Shown: one piece after another, positions 33,392 through 41,749 of the stretch
Layout: each line of letters opens with the position of its first letter
Numbering within the stretch: position 1 is the stretch's first letter
Source of the DNA: Candidatus Woesearchaeota archaeon
Lineage (GTDB): Archaea; Nanobdellota; Nanobdellia; Woesearchaeales; DSVV01
Direction: 5' to 3'
Length of the DNA: 42,817 nucleotides
Assembly: GCA_016214075.1 (NCBI GenBank)
Contig: JACRPI010000024.1
Coordinates: 1 to 42,817, forward strand
Made by a program: the position numbers and the translations under genes
The notes under the pieces: model-generated
Seen by the model: the letters and a program-made list of their open reading frames with translations, nothing else
What the model was told of the DNA's origin: nothing
Database searches by the model: none

Positions 33392-35104
33392 TTACTCCAT
33401 AAACCTAAGGATTTTTACTTCTCTTGTTTGTAAATTCACTAGTGGAACTCGCGCAGGTTCTGGATTGTGCCCCATTTTTTCCTGAAACGCTGTTTTCCCC
33501 TGCCAACAACTTCCACAAATCAATGTAATATTTCTATAATTTGAAACAGATGTTTTATGCAGATGACCTGTCGCAAAGATATCTGGAATTTTTCCAATCA
33601 CCATAGGATCAGAATCTCTAAAAGGAATATACATACACGACGCGTGGGTCGGCGCAAGATGGCGGCGCTGTAGCAGATATTTCATCACGAGATCCGCCCT
33701 ATCATACCCCCCATTATTCCTAATTTCATCCACATTCGCAATATAATAATCAAAACTGTACCCATGATACATCAGCACAGTAATCCCTGGAAATCCTTCT
33801 GTCTTTCCTACATTAACTAGTGCAGGGTTACTCACCATCACTGCGTTCGGAAGATCATACAATGGTTTTGCCATATCTTCGTACAGCGGAAGCTGCGGCT
33901 CTGCCAAGCGCATTGCATCGTGATTGCCAGGACACATAATTATTTTCATGTGTTTTGGAATTTGCGCAAGCAATGTGCCACATGCTGCATATTGATTATA
34001 AATATTAGTTATCTCTAAATCATTTTCTTGCCCAGGATAAATTCCAACTCCATCAACAATATCTCCTACAATAAAGATATATTTTATCTTATTTACTAAC
34101 GCACGTTGCTTTTCATCACCCATCTCGCCGTTGATCCACTTCAGGAATTTTTCAAACGCCGCAGTAAGAAATTGTTTTGACCCTACATGAATATCAGACA
34201 GAAAAATAGCATACTCTTCTATAGGTGATTTTTTTAACTCATTATAGACAGGAACTTCTGGCCAGATTATTTTTTCGACAAAAATAATTCCTTTTCCTGC
34301 AACTCCTACCACTCCAATCACTTCGTCAAGCACTAATGATTTTCCCCCTTCATAAAGTTCTTTTTTACTCTTTGAAATGAGCGCTTTTATTTCTCCTGTG
34401 CTGTCTTCTAATGCAATAATAATATTCTTATTTTTAGTTTCTTCAATTTTTTTAACAAGACCAATGACTGCTACTGGCTCCCTCTCTTCTTTCTGCAACG
34501 CGCGCTTGACGACAGTGACATTATCTAATTCCTGCCTTCCACGCAACAGCCGCTCAAGTGTTTTGTATCGTTCATTAAAATAAGAGACAAAATCCTGAAT
34601 CTCTTTATTTACTTCCTTTGCGGTAAAGCTTGAAACAATTGTGACTATTCCTTCTTTTGTTTCTTCCTCATTTTTGGCATCCAGGAGTACTTCACTTTTT
34701 TCTTGGTTGAGAGTGGTTGCTTCTACGTCTGCTTCTTTATTTCGAAATTGGGTCGAATACCCCACAGCTTGCTGTGACCCAATTTCGTAATCCCGCGAAC
34801 TCGCCGTATTGCGAGCTGGAAATACCCCGCAGCTTGCTGCGATTGGGGTACCAGCGGGCGGCGAGTTCGTGTTATTTTCTTTTTCTGCGGAAGTAGTTCT
34901 TTGTTCTTTTTGTTTTTCTTGTTGTAAATAAGAGAAGATCATTTTCCTTATATTGTCATCATCTTTATTTTGTATGTCTGCATATAATTTTTCTGTTTTT
35001 TGGTCACTCTGTTCTTTTATCATTGCCATGAGCTTTCCTGTCACAAGAATTTTTTTCGCAAGAAGTAATTGCACAAGCTCTTTTTTTGTCGTCATTTTCT
35101 TCAC
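33392..35104 (-). CDS. polB: DNA polymerase D small subunit DP1 (3'-5' exonuclease)
   Basis: A 570-residue protein. Residues 1-75 form a helical domain, residues about 78-122 a non-conserved linker rich in Ser, Ala and Pro, residues about 200-290 an OB-fold and the rest an Mre11-like phosphoesterase: SDIHVGSKQF near 301, GDIVDG near 343, CPGNHDAMR near 391, YHGYSFDY near 446 and GHLHKTS near 514. All metal ligands seem present, so proofreading activity is expected. The linker coincides with a block of long palindromes at 34743-34869 that keeps the frame. It lies between cdc6 and DP2. Confidence 0.95.
   Translation of the reverse strand: MKKMTTKKELVQLLLAKKILVTGKLMAMIKEQSDQKTEKLYADIQNKDDDNIRKMIFSYLQQEKQKEQRTTSAEKENNTNSPPAGTPIAASCGVFPARNTASSRDYEIGSQQAVGYSTQFRNKEADVEATTLNQEKSEVLLDAKNEEETKEGIVTIVSSFTAKEVNKEIQDFVSYFNERYKTLERLLRGRQELDNVTVVKRALQKEEREPVAVIGLVKKIEETKNKNIIIALEDSTGEIKALISKSKKELYEGGKSLVLDEVIGVVGVAGKGIIFVEKIIWPEVPVYNELKKSPIEEYAIFLSDIHVGSKQFLTAAFEKFLKWINGEMGDEKQRALVNKIKYIFIVGDIVDGVGIYPGQENDLEITNIYNQYAACGTLLAQIPKHMKIIMCPGNHDAMRLAEPQLPLYEDMAKPLYDLPNAVMVSNPALVNVGKTEGFPGITVLMYHGYSFDYYIANVDEIRNNGGYDRADLVMKYLLQRRHLAPTHASCMYIPFRDSDPMVIGKIPDIFATGHLHKTSVSNYRNITLICGSCWQGKTAFQEKMGHNPEPARVPLVNLQTREVKILRFME
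34743..34869. repeat. In-frame palindromic block inside the DP1 gene
   Basis: First unit: CGAAATTGGGTC (34743-34754) pairs perfectly with GACCCAATTTCG (34776-34787) around a 21-base loop that itself holds ACAGC-TT-GCTGT. Second unit: CGAACTCGCCG (34796-34806) pairs with CGGCGAGTTCG (34859-34869), with inner nested pairs GCTGG/CCAGC, TACCCC/GGGGTA and CGCAGC-TT-GCTGCG. The word AATACCCC(A/G)CAGCTTGCTG(T/C)G occurs in both units. The block is markedly more GC-rich than the gene around it and encodes the variable linker. Confidence 0.85.
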
Positions 35105-35119
35105 ACTACACTAAATGCG

Positions 35120-36331
35120 CTACTCCACATTTAAACTCTGCTGAAGTATAGTCATTATTTTTGGCTTAATTGTTTGCGGAATAGCAACAGAAATCTCGCG
35201 CGTTCTTCCAAATCTTCCTTTTGAAACAACTTTCGCGTTTATAATTCCAAGCATATCCAACTCCGCAATAATATCAGAAACTCTTCTTTGCGTTAATGGA
35301 TATAAACCTACTTTCACACACAATGTTTTGTAGACATCATACACATCCCCTGTATAAATAATAGCATTCTTCTCATTATACAAGGAAAAAATCGCATAGA
35401 GTGTGGTCTGCTGCTGCCGCGGCTGCGTTTTGACAATATCAATAACTCTATCTCTTTCAATTTTTTCTTCTGCATTGTCTATGTGCGCTATCTTTACTGT
35501 CTGTTCTCCATTTCTCTCCGCAATTTCTCCCGCAACACGAAGCAACTCAAGAGCTCTTCTCGCATCCCCGTGTTCTCGTGCCGCATACGCTGCACATTTT
35601 TCCAAAACCCCTGATTCAATAATATTTTCTTTAAATGCGTGCGTTGCCCTTCTCCGTAAAATATCTTGAAGCTGAAGCGCATTATATGGCGCAAAAATTA
35701 CTTCTTCCTCACTCAAAGAAGATTTTACCCGTGGATCCAAATGATCTGTAAAAACAAGATCATTAGAAATTCCAATAATACACAGCTGGCTTTTTTTGAG
35801 ATTTGTATTAATTCTCGTTAGGTTATAGATAATTTCATCTCCTACTTTTTTTATTAACTGATCTATTTCATCTAAAATCAACATGATGAGCTGTTCTTTG
35901 TCATCCACTGCACTAAAAAATATTTTATACACTTCATCTGTCGGAAGTCCTGTTGCCGGAATATCTTTATTGAACTCTCTCGCAAGCTGCGCAATAACCC
36001 TATATTCTGTATCCGCAATTCGACTCAACTTACAATTAATATATACTGTCTTTAAAGGAATGTTTCGCTCCTCTGAGAGTCTTCTTATTTCTGCCGCAGT
36101 ATATATCGCAGTGACTGTTTTCCCAGTTCCTGTTTTTCCATAAAGAAAAACATTCGATGGTCGTTCCATGCGCAGCGCGGGAGCAAGAATCTTTGCAAGT
36201 TGATTGATTTCTTCATCCCTATGAAGCAACGCATCTGGTGTATAAGAAGATTGTAATACTTTTTTATCTTTGAAAATAGACACCTGACTTAAAAATTTCT
36301 CAAATATATTGTTTAACCCCTTTTCTTCCAT
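35120..36331 (-). CDS. cdc6: Orc1/Cdc6 origin-binding initiator
   Basis: A 403-residue AAA+ protein from the ATG at 36331. Walker A VFLYGKTGTGKT is near residues 60-71, Walker B LILDEIDQL near 147, then a sensor segment (LCIIGISNDL) and the Arg-containing lid (EHGDARRALELLRVAGEIAE). A C-terminal winged helix (YPLTQRRVSDIIAELDML) binds origin boxes. It is the first gene of the cdc6-DP1-DP2 operon and lies next to an AT-rich region with ORB-like sites, as expected for the initiator of the neighbouring origin. Confidence 0.95.
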   Translation of the reverse strand: MEEKGLNNIFEKFLSQVSIFKDKKVLQSSYTPDALLHRDEEINQLAKILAPALRMERPSNVFLYGKTGTGKTVTAIYTAAEIRRLSEERNIPLKTVYINCKLSRIADTEYRVIAQLAREFNKDIPATGLPTDEVYKIFFSAVDDKEQLIMLILDEIDQLIKKVGDEIIYNLTRINTNLKKSQLCIIGISNDLVFTDHLDPRVKSSLSEEEVIFAPYNALQLQDILRRRATHAFKENIIESGVLEKCAAYAAREHGDARRALELLRVAGEIAERNGEQTVKIAHIDNAEEKIERDRVIDIVKTQPRQQQTTLYAIFSLYNEKNAIIYTGDVYDVYKTLCVKVGLYPLTQRRVSDIIAELDMLGIINAKVVSKGRFGRTREISVAIPQTIKPKIMTILQQSLNVE

Positions 36332-36444
36332 ATAATTCCATAGGAAACCAAGGTTTATATAGTTTTTTAATTCATTTTTTTTACCCCTTTTCCACAACAA
36401 CTTATCGAGGATAACAAGAGCGTGGAAAATAGGTAATGGGCCCT

Positions 36445-36466
36445 CCCCCCTTGATTTCTACTGGAG
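36445..36466 (-). promoter_or_regulatory. ORB-like origin recognition box 1
   Basis: On the minus strand this reads CTC then CAGTAGAAATCAAGGGGGG, close to archaeal ORB boxes (TCCAGTGGAAAC.AAGGGGG), including the terminal G-string. Confidence 0.6.
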
Positions 36467-36782
36467 ATGGAAGTTGAGGAGTTAGAGAGGTTCGAAGGTG
36501 TTGTTTAGAAGGCGCGGTTTAGAGGTGGTGCGTTTTGTTGATAATATTAAATATATGAAATAGATACGTGGTGTAGATATACAAGATAGACGTACGAAGA
36601 AGCATTATACAAATTATGAAAGAATAGTAAAGTACAACAAACAAAAAATAATCTAATTCATTTTGCCTTTTTTGTTACTCTTAATTTATAGTTAATATTA
36701 TTTTATTGTTTTACTTCTATTATTTAACAATTTCACTATAATTCTTTTTTCATTATTAATTTCATTATCTATTTATTTTATT

Positions 36783-37016
36783 ATATTTTTATTGTTATTT
36801 ATTATTAATTTTATATTTATTGATTTTATTTTATTATTTATTATATTATTAATTTTATCATCTATTGATTTTATTATTTATTATTCTATTTATTTTATTA
36901 TATTTTTATTGTTATTTATTATTAATTTTATATTTATTGATTTTATTTTATTGTTTATTATATTATTAATTTTATCATCTATTGATTTTATTATTTATTA
37001 TTCTATTATATTATTA
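36783..37016. repeat. 117-bp AT-only tandem repeat, two copies
   Basis: The segment starting ATATTTTTATTGTTATTTAT at 36783 recurs at 36900 with almost no change. The unit is 117 bases and nearly all A/T. It lies in the middle of the presumed origin. Confidence 0.8.
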
Positions 37017-37055
37017 TTATTTTCTATATAGAAATTAATTATATTATTATATTAT

Positions 37056-37076
37056 CCTTGATTTCTCATGGAAAAC
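37056..37076 (-). promoter_or_regulatory. ORB-like origin recognition box 2
   Basis: CCTTGATTTCTCATGGAAAA matches box 1 (CCTTGATTTCTACTGGAGA) at 16 of 19 positions in the same orientation. It lacks the full G-string. Confidence 0.45.
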
Positions 37077-37425
37077 AAAAATAATGAACGTAACTCTATT
37101 ATCAAAATTTTCTTTGTTTTTTATTTTGTTTAGCACTTTTTATTTTTAATTTCTTTCTTATTTATTTCTTTTTTTTCGTCGACAAAACCACAATTACTCC
37201 TTTTTCTTCTTTTCCTTCCTTCTTTCTCTTCTTTCTTTTTTATTCCACTTTCTTTTTTAGAAATAGTATTTCCATAAGAAATGATGGGGTGAGGGGCTAC
37301 AAAAAGAAGACTTTCTCTTTTTTCTCCTTTTTCGTTACCTTTGTTGAGTAAAAAGAAAGCTTTTTATATACCACTATATATAAAAACAAATATTAAGCGG
37401 GTTTTAGAAAGAGGTGTTTATCGTT

Positions 37426-37615
37426 ATGGCAACAGAAGCAGTATCTTTAGAAGTCATTATCCTTGCTATTATTGTTGGAACGCTTGCAGCAATTGTCTAC
37501 AGTTTGCGCATTCTTGTTCTTCTCGAACGGCGCATTGCTCGTTGAACACCAAGAAGCGGTTATTGAGAAAAAGCTTGGCATCAAAGTAGGAAAAAAATCC
37601 AAAAAGAAAAAATAG
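37426..37615 (+). pseudogene. Small membrane protein gene with an apparent +1 frameshift
   Basis: From the ATG at 37426 (site AGAGGTG 13 bases upstream, TATA TTTTATATACC further up) the frame gives 39 residues: a transmembrane helix (VIILAIIVGTLAAIVYSL) and LVLLERRIAR before TGA at 37543. Removing one T in CGTTGAA lets it continue EHQEAVIEKKLGIKVGKKSKKKK to the stop at 37613. The joined protein, one helix plus a short coiled and Lys-rich cytoplasmic tail, looks natural. The cause may be mutation, sequencing error or programmed frameshifting. Confidence 0.6.
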
Positions 37616-37666
37616 TTTGCTTCTTTTTACTCTTTTTATTTATTTTACTTTGCTCAGGCGGTCACT

Positions 37667-38569
37667 ATGAAATTTACTCAAGTAGTTAAGGACATTAAAA
37701 CATTGCGGATTCAAGGAGCAGAAGGGGTAGCTCGCGAAGGAGTACGTTCATTACTTCTTGTTTTAAAAGAGTCTCACGCAGTCACTCATGAAGCAGTTCT
37801 TGCAGAGCTTTATCATGCTCGTGATCAACTTATTGCTGCACGACCAACAGAGCCTTGTCTGCGAAACGCACTCGCTTATGTTTTTCATAACATTTATTCT
37901 TACGATGAACACCATTCTTTATTTCAAATGCTTACGCAGCGTATCAATGAGGTTATTCTCTTTTTCGATACCTCAAAACAGAAAATAGCACAACTTGGTG
38001 CCGCAAAGATTCGACACAAGAGTATTGTGTATACACATTGTCATTCTTCCACTGTTGTTGCTATACTTCTTGCTGCAAAAAAACAAGGGAAAAAATTTAC
38101 TGTTCATAACACAGAAACACGACCTCTTTTTCAGGGAAGAAAAACTGCAACAGAGCTTGTTGCAGCAGGTATTCCTGTCAAATATTTTGTGGATAGCGCA
38201 GCAGGGATTGCAATGAAAGAAGCACACCTCGCGCTTTTTGGAAGCGACGCGATTACTTCGTACGCAGTGTACAATAAAATTGGTTCAGGTATTTTTGCTG
38301 AATTATTAACTGCACGGAAAATTCCTCTTTATATTTGTTCGGATGCATGGAAATTTGACAGCCACGCAAGCAAACGGCATAAGGAAGTGGTTGAAATGCG
38401 ACCACCTTACGAGATTTGGCAGGATGCTCCTCGCGGGGTTGTTGTTGAAGATCCTGCATTTGAAGCAATTATCCTGCCTGATGTGAAGGCGTTTATTACA
38501 GAGCTTGGTGTGCAATCTCCTTCTGTGTTTTTGAAAGATGTGAAGAAGAAGTATAATTGGATGCAATAA
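37667..38569 (+). CDS. eIF-2B family protein, ribose-1,5-bisphosphate isomerase-like
   Basis: A 300-residue protein of the eIF-2B alpha/R15P isomerase/MtnA superfamily. An N-terminal helical domain (residues 1-110) precedes a Rossmann-like part with YTHCHSSTVVAILLAAKKQGK, HNTETRPLFQGRKTATEL, GIPVKYFVDSAAG and a DAI segment followed by YNKIGSG. In many DPANN genomes such a protein is the R15P isomerase of the AMP-to-RuBisCO route; AMP phosphorylase and RuBisCO are not in this window, so the exact role is unproven. MtnA and a regulatory eIF-2B subunit are alternatives. Confidence 0.75.
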   Translation: MKFTQVVKDIKTLRIQGAEGVAREGVRSLLLVLKESHAVTHEAVLAELYHARDQLIAARPTEPCLRNALAYVFHNIYSYDEHHSLFQMLTQRINEVILFFDTSKQKIAQLGAAKIRHKSIVYTHCHSSTVVAILLAAKKQGKKFTVHNTETRPLFQGRKTATELVAAGIPVKYFVDSAAGIAMKEAHLALFGSDAITSYAVYNKIGSGIFAELLTARKIPLYICSDAWKFDSHASKRHKEVVEMRPPYEIWQDAPRGVVVEDPAFEAIILPDVKAFITELGVQSPSVFLKDVKKKYNWMQ

Positions 38570-38599
38570 TTTATAATTGTGCTTAGGCATCGGTTATTT

Positions 38600-38998
38600 A
38601 TGAAAAAAATAATGAAATATGGGTTAGTCATCGTCCGCGATCACAAATTTCTCATTAACCGAAAAAAAGGAACCACATTATTTTTAATGCCTGGCGGCAA
38701 ACCTGAACAAGGAGAGTCTGTTGAAGCGTGCCTTATTCGTGAAATTAAAGAAGAACACAAATGCACAGTAGTTCCTAAGAGTATTTCTTTCTTTGGATCC
38801 TTTGAAGATGTTGCAGCAAATGAGCTTAATACTGTTGTTTGCATCAATCTCTACTTAGGCACTATTATTGGTGCTCCTCATATTTCTTCTGAAATTGAAG
38901 AACAGCGCTGGTTTGGAAAAGGCGATGATCCCACTATTCTTTCTCCTATTATTCGCAATAAGATTTTGCCTGTGTTACTTGAGAAGAAGATTATTTAG
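38600..38998 (+). CDS. Nudix hydrolase
   Basis: A 132-residue protein from the ATG at 38600 (an ATG 21 bases earlier is possible). The Nudix box GGKPEQGESVEACLIREIKEEH is at about residues 32-53 and keeps the RE...EE residues that bind metal; the Gly usually after EE is His. The fold cleaves nucleoside diphosphates linked to another moiety. The substrate is unknown. It stands 30 bases after the eIF-2B-like gene and may be co-transcribed. Confidence 0.87.
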   Translation: MKKIMKYGLVIVRDHKFLINRKKGTTLFLMPGGKPEQGESVEACLIREIKEEHKCTVVPKSISFFGSFEDVAANELNTVVCINLYLGTIIGAPHISSEIEEQRWFGKGDDPTILSPIIRNKILPVLLEKKII

Positions 38999-39026
38999 TG
39001 CTTCCTATTTTTTCTGTTCTTGTTTT

Positions 39027-39425
39027 TTACTCGAACTTTCCTATCACTTCGTTGAACAGTAATCCTTTGAGTTTAATATTCTCTGTGGTAATTACCGCGC
39101 ATCGTTCTGTTAATTCTAAATTTTCCATGCTCATGAAATGCCACGCAGTTTTTGCGAAACGGACCGCAATCCATGGTTCTGCGCCAAATAATTTTGCGAA
39201 TGTTTGGAGTTGTTCGACGTCTTCTTTTGGTATGTATACAGACTCATTTTTGACGCTTTTACATTCAATAACTAACTTTCTTAACGCATTGCCCGCAAGA
39301 ATGTCCGCAGAAGGATATTGTGTATTTCCTGAGCCAGCTACTCGCACTGCTGCCCACTCTTTTGTTCCCCAGAATAGATGGATCAGCTCTCGTTCATAAG
39401 AAATACCTTTGCTTTTTCTGCTCAT
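39027..39425 (-). CDS. hjc: Holliday junction resolvase Hjc
   Basis: A 132-residue protein with the archaeal Hjc motifs: KGISYERELIHLF (active-site Glu), AAVRVAGSGNTQYPSADILAG (with the conserved Asp) and LVIECKSVKNESVYIP (E-x-K). It resolves four-way junctions in recombination and fork repair. It is tail-to-tail with the Nudix gene and 19 bases after the phytoene-synthase-like gene on the same strand. Confidence 0.92.
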   Translation of the reverse strand: MSRKSKGISYERELIHLFWGTKEWAAVRVAGSGNTQYPSADILAGNALRKLVIECKSVKNESVYIPKEDVEQLQTFAKLFGAEPWIAVRFAKTAWHFMSMENLELTERCAVITTENIKLKGLLFNEVIGKFE

Positions 39426-39444
39426 CTCCTTATTCTTGTTTTTC

Positions 39445-40284
39445 TTATTTATATGTGCTTTCTTTCCAGTATTTTTTACAAAAGGATTCCATTCCTCTTA
39501 TTAAAGGATGACACACTCTTCTTGTTCCTATATCCATCTCTTCTCCTGCTTCTTTTTTCCACTTATTTATTTCTTGCCCATATGTTCTTACTTCTTCATC
39601 CATCCAGTGTCTCACGTTCTGGTTTCTTCTTACTCTCTCATAAGAAATGATTCTTCTCACATCAAATCTTCCAGCACTTATTTCTTCATACGGTATATTT
39701 ACAATTCCTTCGCTAATGTCTCTTTCCATATCTCTTATAGAATATAAATGTCCCATACTATATACTATCTCAGGAATTTCATCACCTCGAACACTCGCTC
39801 TTGCAATCATTAATGAGATATTTACTACTGGCGTAAATGTATCGTCGTAATATTGCTCAATTCTTTCTCTTGAAAGGAACTGTGTGCGTTGACTTCTTTC
39901 ATAATCAAATAACATTGCATCTGTTACTCTTTCAAACTCATTTTCAGGGTTGTCTCCTCCTCTCTTTCTTTTCTCTATTCCTTTTATTGCATATTTGTAT
40001 AATTCTATTATTTTGTTTTTTGATTTTCCTCCTTTCATTGCGTCTTTTATTTCTTCTACATATCCTTTTGGGTCTTCTGTTATTTTTCTGTCTCCATCAA
40101 GAACGTCATCGATATGTCTGCAGAAAAAGTACGCGGCTCTCATCAGCTTTGCTCCTTCTGGATCAAAAATACTCTTTCCATACATATGCGCAAGGAGTAG
40201 CCAATATTTACTGTCGCGTTGTGCAAGCGCAATTGCTTCTTCTAGGCAAATTATCTCAACATCCATGTTTGCTTGGTTTTTCAC
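39445..40284 (-). CDS. Squalene/phytoene synthase-family prenyltransferase
   Basis: A 279-residue all-helical protein of the trans-isoprenyl diphosphate synthase head-to-head group. The first Asp-rich motif is FCRHIDDVLDGD near residue 52-63; the second is SIRDMERDISEGIVNIP near 182-198, matching the DxxRD pattern of squalene/phytoene synthases. It would join two prenyl diphosphates. No desaturase or other carotenoid gene is nearby, so the product is unknown. It is divergent from the histone gene. Confidence 0.82.
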   Translation of the reverse strand: MKNQANMDVEIICLEEAIALAQRDSKYWLLLAHMYGKSIFDPEGAKLMRAAYFFCRHIDDVLDGDRKITEDPKGYVEEIKDAMKGGKSKNKIIELYKYAIKGIEKRKRGGDNPENEFERVTDAMLFDYERSQRTQFLSRERIEQYYDDTFTPVVNISLMIARASVRGDEIPEIVYSMGHLYSIRDMERDISEGIVNIPYEEISAGRFDVRRIISYERVRRNQNVRHWMDEEVRTYGQEINKWKKEAGEEMDIGTRRVCHPLIRGMESFCKKYWKESTYK

Positions 40285-40348
40285 TTTCTTTACATACTTA
40301 TTGTTCTTTTCAACAAATTATATATAGCTGTTCGCTCTTTTATGCACT

Positions 40349-40561
40349 ATGACAAAACGTGGCATTCCTCTCGCAGCAATTGACGTCCTCATCAAAAAAG
40401 CAGGCGCCGATAGAGTGAGCGATGACGCGAAAATGGCACTCAAAAAAATAGTAGAGAATCAGGCAACTGAAATAGCAAGCTACGCAATCAAGTTTGCCCA
40501 TCACGCAGGAAGAAAAACAGTTAAGGCAGGCGATGTGAAGCTTGCATTGAAAAGTCCTTAA
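40349..40561 (+). CDS. Archaeal histone
   Basis: A 70-residue single histone fold: [19 protein letters not shown], then a long central helix ([20 protein letters not shown]) and [18 protein letters not shown]. It forms dimers and larger nucleoprotein fibres on DNA. TATATATAG lies about 25 bases before the ATG. Its 3' end overlaps the convergent tRNase Z gene by 4 bases. Confidence 0.96.
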   Translation: MTKRGIPLAAIDVLIKKAGADRVSDDAKMALKKIVENQATEIASYAIKFAHHAGRKTVKAGDVKLALKSP

Positions 40562-41457
40562 ACAGTCAATTTCATTCCATCATACGCGAGAATAACATTT
40601 GGAAAAACATCTTTTGCTTCTTCTTCAATCTCTGCTTTTTCTTTATATCGCTGTGAGAAATGGGTGAGGATGAGTTTTTTTACATTTGTGGTGTGCGCAA
40701 TCAATGCTCCTTGTTTGATGGTGAGATGTTTATACTGCTCTGCTTTTTCCGCTTCTTTTTCCATAAAGGTTGCCTCACAGATTAAGACATCCACTCCTTC
40801 TGCAATTTCCAGACAATTTTTACACTGCCCTGTGTCTGTAATAAACCCAATATGTTTTCCTGGTACAATGTATGTGGTGTCTTTCGGAGAAATTTTTTTG
40901 CCTCCCTGTGTTATTGCTTTGTTTTGCTGGAGCTTTCCAAGTAATGGTCCTTCTGGAATTCCCAGCTTTCTTATTTTTGCAATGTCAATCCTTCTTTTAT
41001 CTCGCTCTCTGAACTTAAATCCAAGACAGGGAATACTGTGTTCCATGGGAAACGCGTCTATCTCAAAATTTTCTGTTTTGATGAATATTCCATTGCTTAC
41101 TTCCTTAATACTCATGTTGAGCTTGTTGTCAAACGGAAATGCGATAAGCATTGCTTCTATCTGTTTTTTGCAGCCTTTTGGTCCGTAAATTTCTAATGTA
41201 CTGTCTTTTTTTGCGTACTCTGACGCGCTCAATGTTTGTAACAATCCTGGAAGACCAAGCACATGGTCTCCATGCCAATGGCTAATAAGAATTTTTGTTA
41301 TTCTTGTTGCGGTTTCTTCTGCTATTTTGAACTGCCGCTGGGTGCCTTCTCCACAATCAATCAATATTCCTTCTCCTTCATATTTGAGAAAGATACTACT
41401 ATGATTTCTTTCCTTTGTGGGCACCATCGCGCTTGTTCCTAAAAAGACGAGTTCCAT
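40558..41457 (-). CDS. rnz: tRNase Z (RNase Z)
   Basis: A 299-residue metallo-beta-lactamase protein from the Met at 41457 ([14 protein letters not shown], the family's usual N-terminus; an upstream Met at 41541 would add 28 atypical residues). Metal motif [14 protein letters not shown] is near residue 60, with NHSSIFL early, PxKxxG-like [28 protein letters not shown] and a final LTHFSQRY. It cuts the 3' trailer from tRNA precursors. Confidence 0.93.
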   Translation of the reverse strand: MELVFLGTSAMVPTKERNHSSIFLKYEGEGILIDCGEGTQRQFKIAEETATRITKILISHWHGDHVLGLPGLLQTLSASEYAKKDSTLEIYGPKGCKKQIEAMLIAFPFDNKLNMSIKEVSNGIFIKTENFEIDAFPMEHSIPCLGFKFRERDKRRIDIAKIRKLGIPEGPLLGKLQQNKAITQGGKKISPKDTTYIVPGKHIGFITDTGQCKNCLEIAEGVDVLICEATFMEKEAEKAEQYKHLTIKQGALIAHTTNVKKLILTHFSQRYKEKAEIEEEAKDVFPNVILAYDGMKLTV

Positions 41458-41555
41458 GTTTCTTTGTTTTGGTTTGTCGTATATATAGTTTGCCTCTTCA
41501 AGTGTCATCTGATTCAGAAAATGAAAATATCTACTTTTCATAAAAAATAAGGATA

Positions 41556-41652
41556 CATAGGGATTTTCAAGGACTGTAAGGCGATTATTTGCTCAGCAAC
41601 AAAAAAATACACGCACCAACAAGACTTTTTACTGTCAGGGGGACCCATGAAC
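41556..41652 (+). repeat. Dispersed structured repeat, copy C
   Basis: It carries TCAAGGACTGTAAGGCGATT, TTTGCTCAGCAAC, ACACGCACCAACAAG and TGTCAGGGGGACCCAT in the same order as copy A. The terminal hairpin is lost or replaced. It lies in the 41542-41898 gap between divergent genes and is followed directly by two strong hairpins. Confidence 0.65.
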
Positions 41653-41661
41653 CGAAGTATA

Positions 41662-41749
41662 GCAGACGCAATAAATTATCATCACTTGTTTGCGTCTGCG
41701 GAATAGTGAACGCACTATTTTTATTACAATAATTTGGTGCGTTCACTAT
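41662..41749. repeat. Two adjacent perfect inverted repeats
   Basis: GCAGACGCA/TGCGTCTGC (41662-41670 with 41691-41699, 20-base loop) and ATAGTGAACGCAC/GTGCGTTCACTAT (41703-41715 with 41737-41749, 21-base loop) are exact. They could be protein-binding sites upstream of the 41899 gene or a small mobile palindrome. A TATA box (CTATATATAG) near 41863 serves the next gene. Confidence 0.7.

Larger units (their letters stand above)
36332..37340. other. Candidate replication origin (oriC)
   Basis: This is a long intergenic stretch directly upstream of cdc6. It holds ORB-like boxes near both ends (36445-36466 and 37056-37076), a very AT-rich segment of about 400 bases between them (36640-37050) that could serve as the unwinding element, and then T-rich pyrimidine tracts to 37265. 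Archaeal origins usually sit beside orc1/cdc6 with this layout. No credible coding region is present. Confidence 0.7.

Noticed and set aside
34743-34869. Intein or intron in DP1
   Set aside because: The block is only 127 bases, has no splicing motifs and stays in frame within a linker.
36480-36560. GGTTCGAAGG as part of a tRNA
   Set aside because: The flanking bases do not pair as a T-stem and there is no acceptor stem at the right distance.
36783-37016. Possible CRISPR array
   Set aside because: There are only two direct units, without spacer diversity and of low complexity. No cas genes are present.
36792-37031. Open frame of 79 Ile/Leu/Phe-rich residues
   Set aside because: It is a translation of the AT-only 117-bp tandem repeat, which has no stops because its unit is a multiple of three. 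There is no ribosome binding site and no natural composition.
40558-41541. Longer start for tRNase Z at 41541
   Set aside because: The extra 28 residues do not resemble the family, which starts at MELVFLGT.
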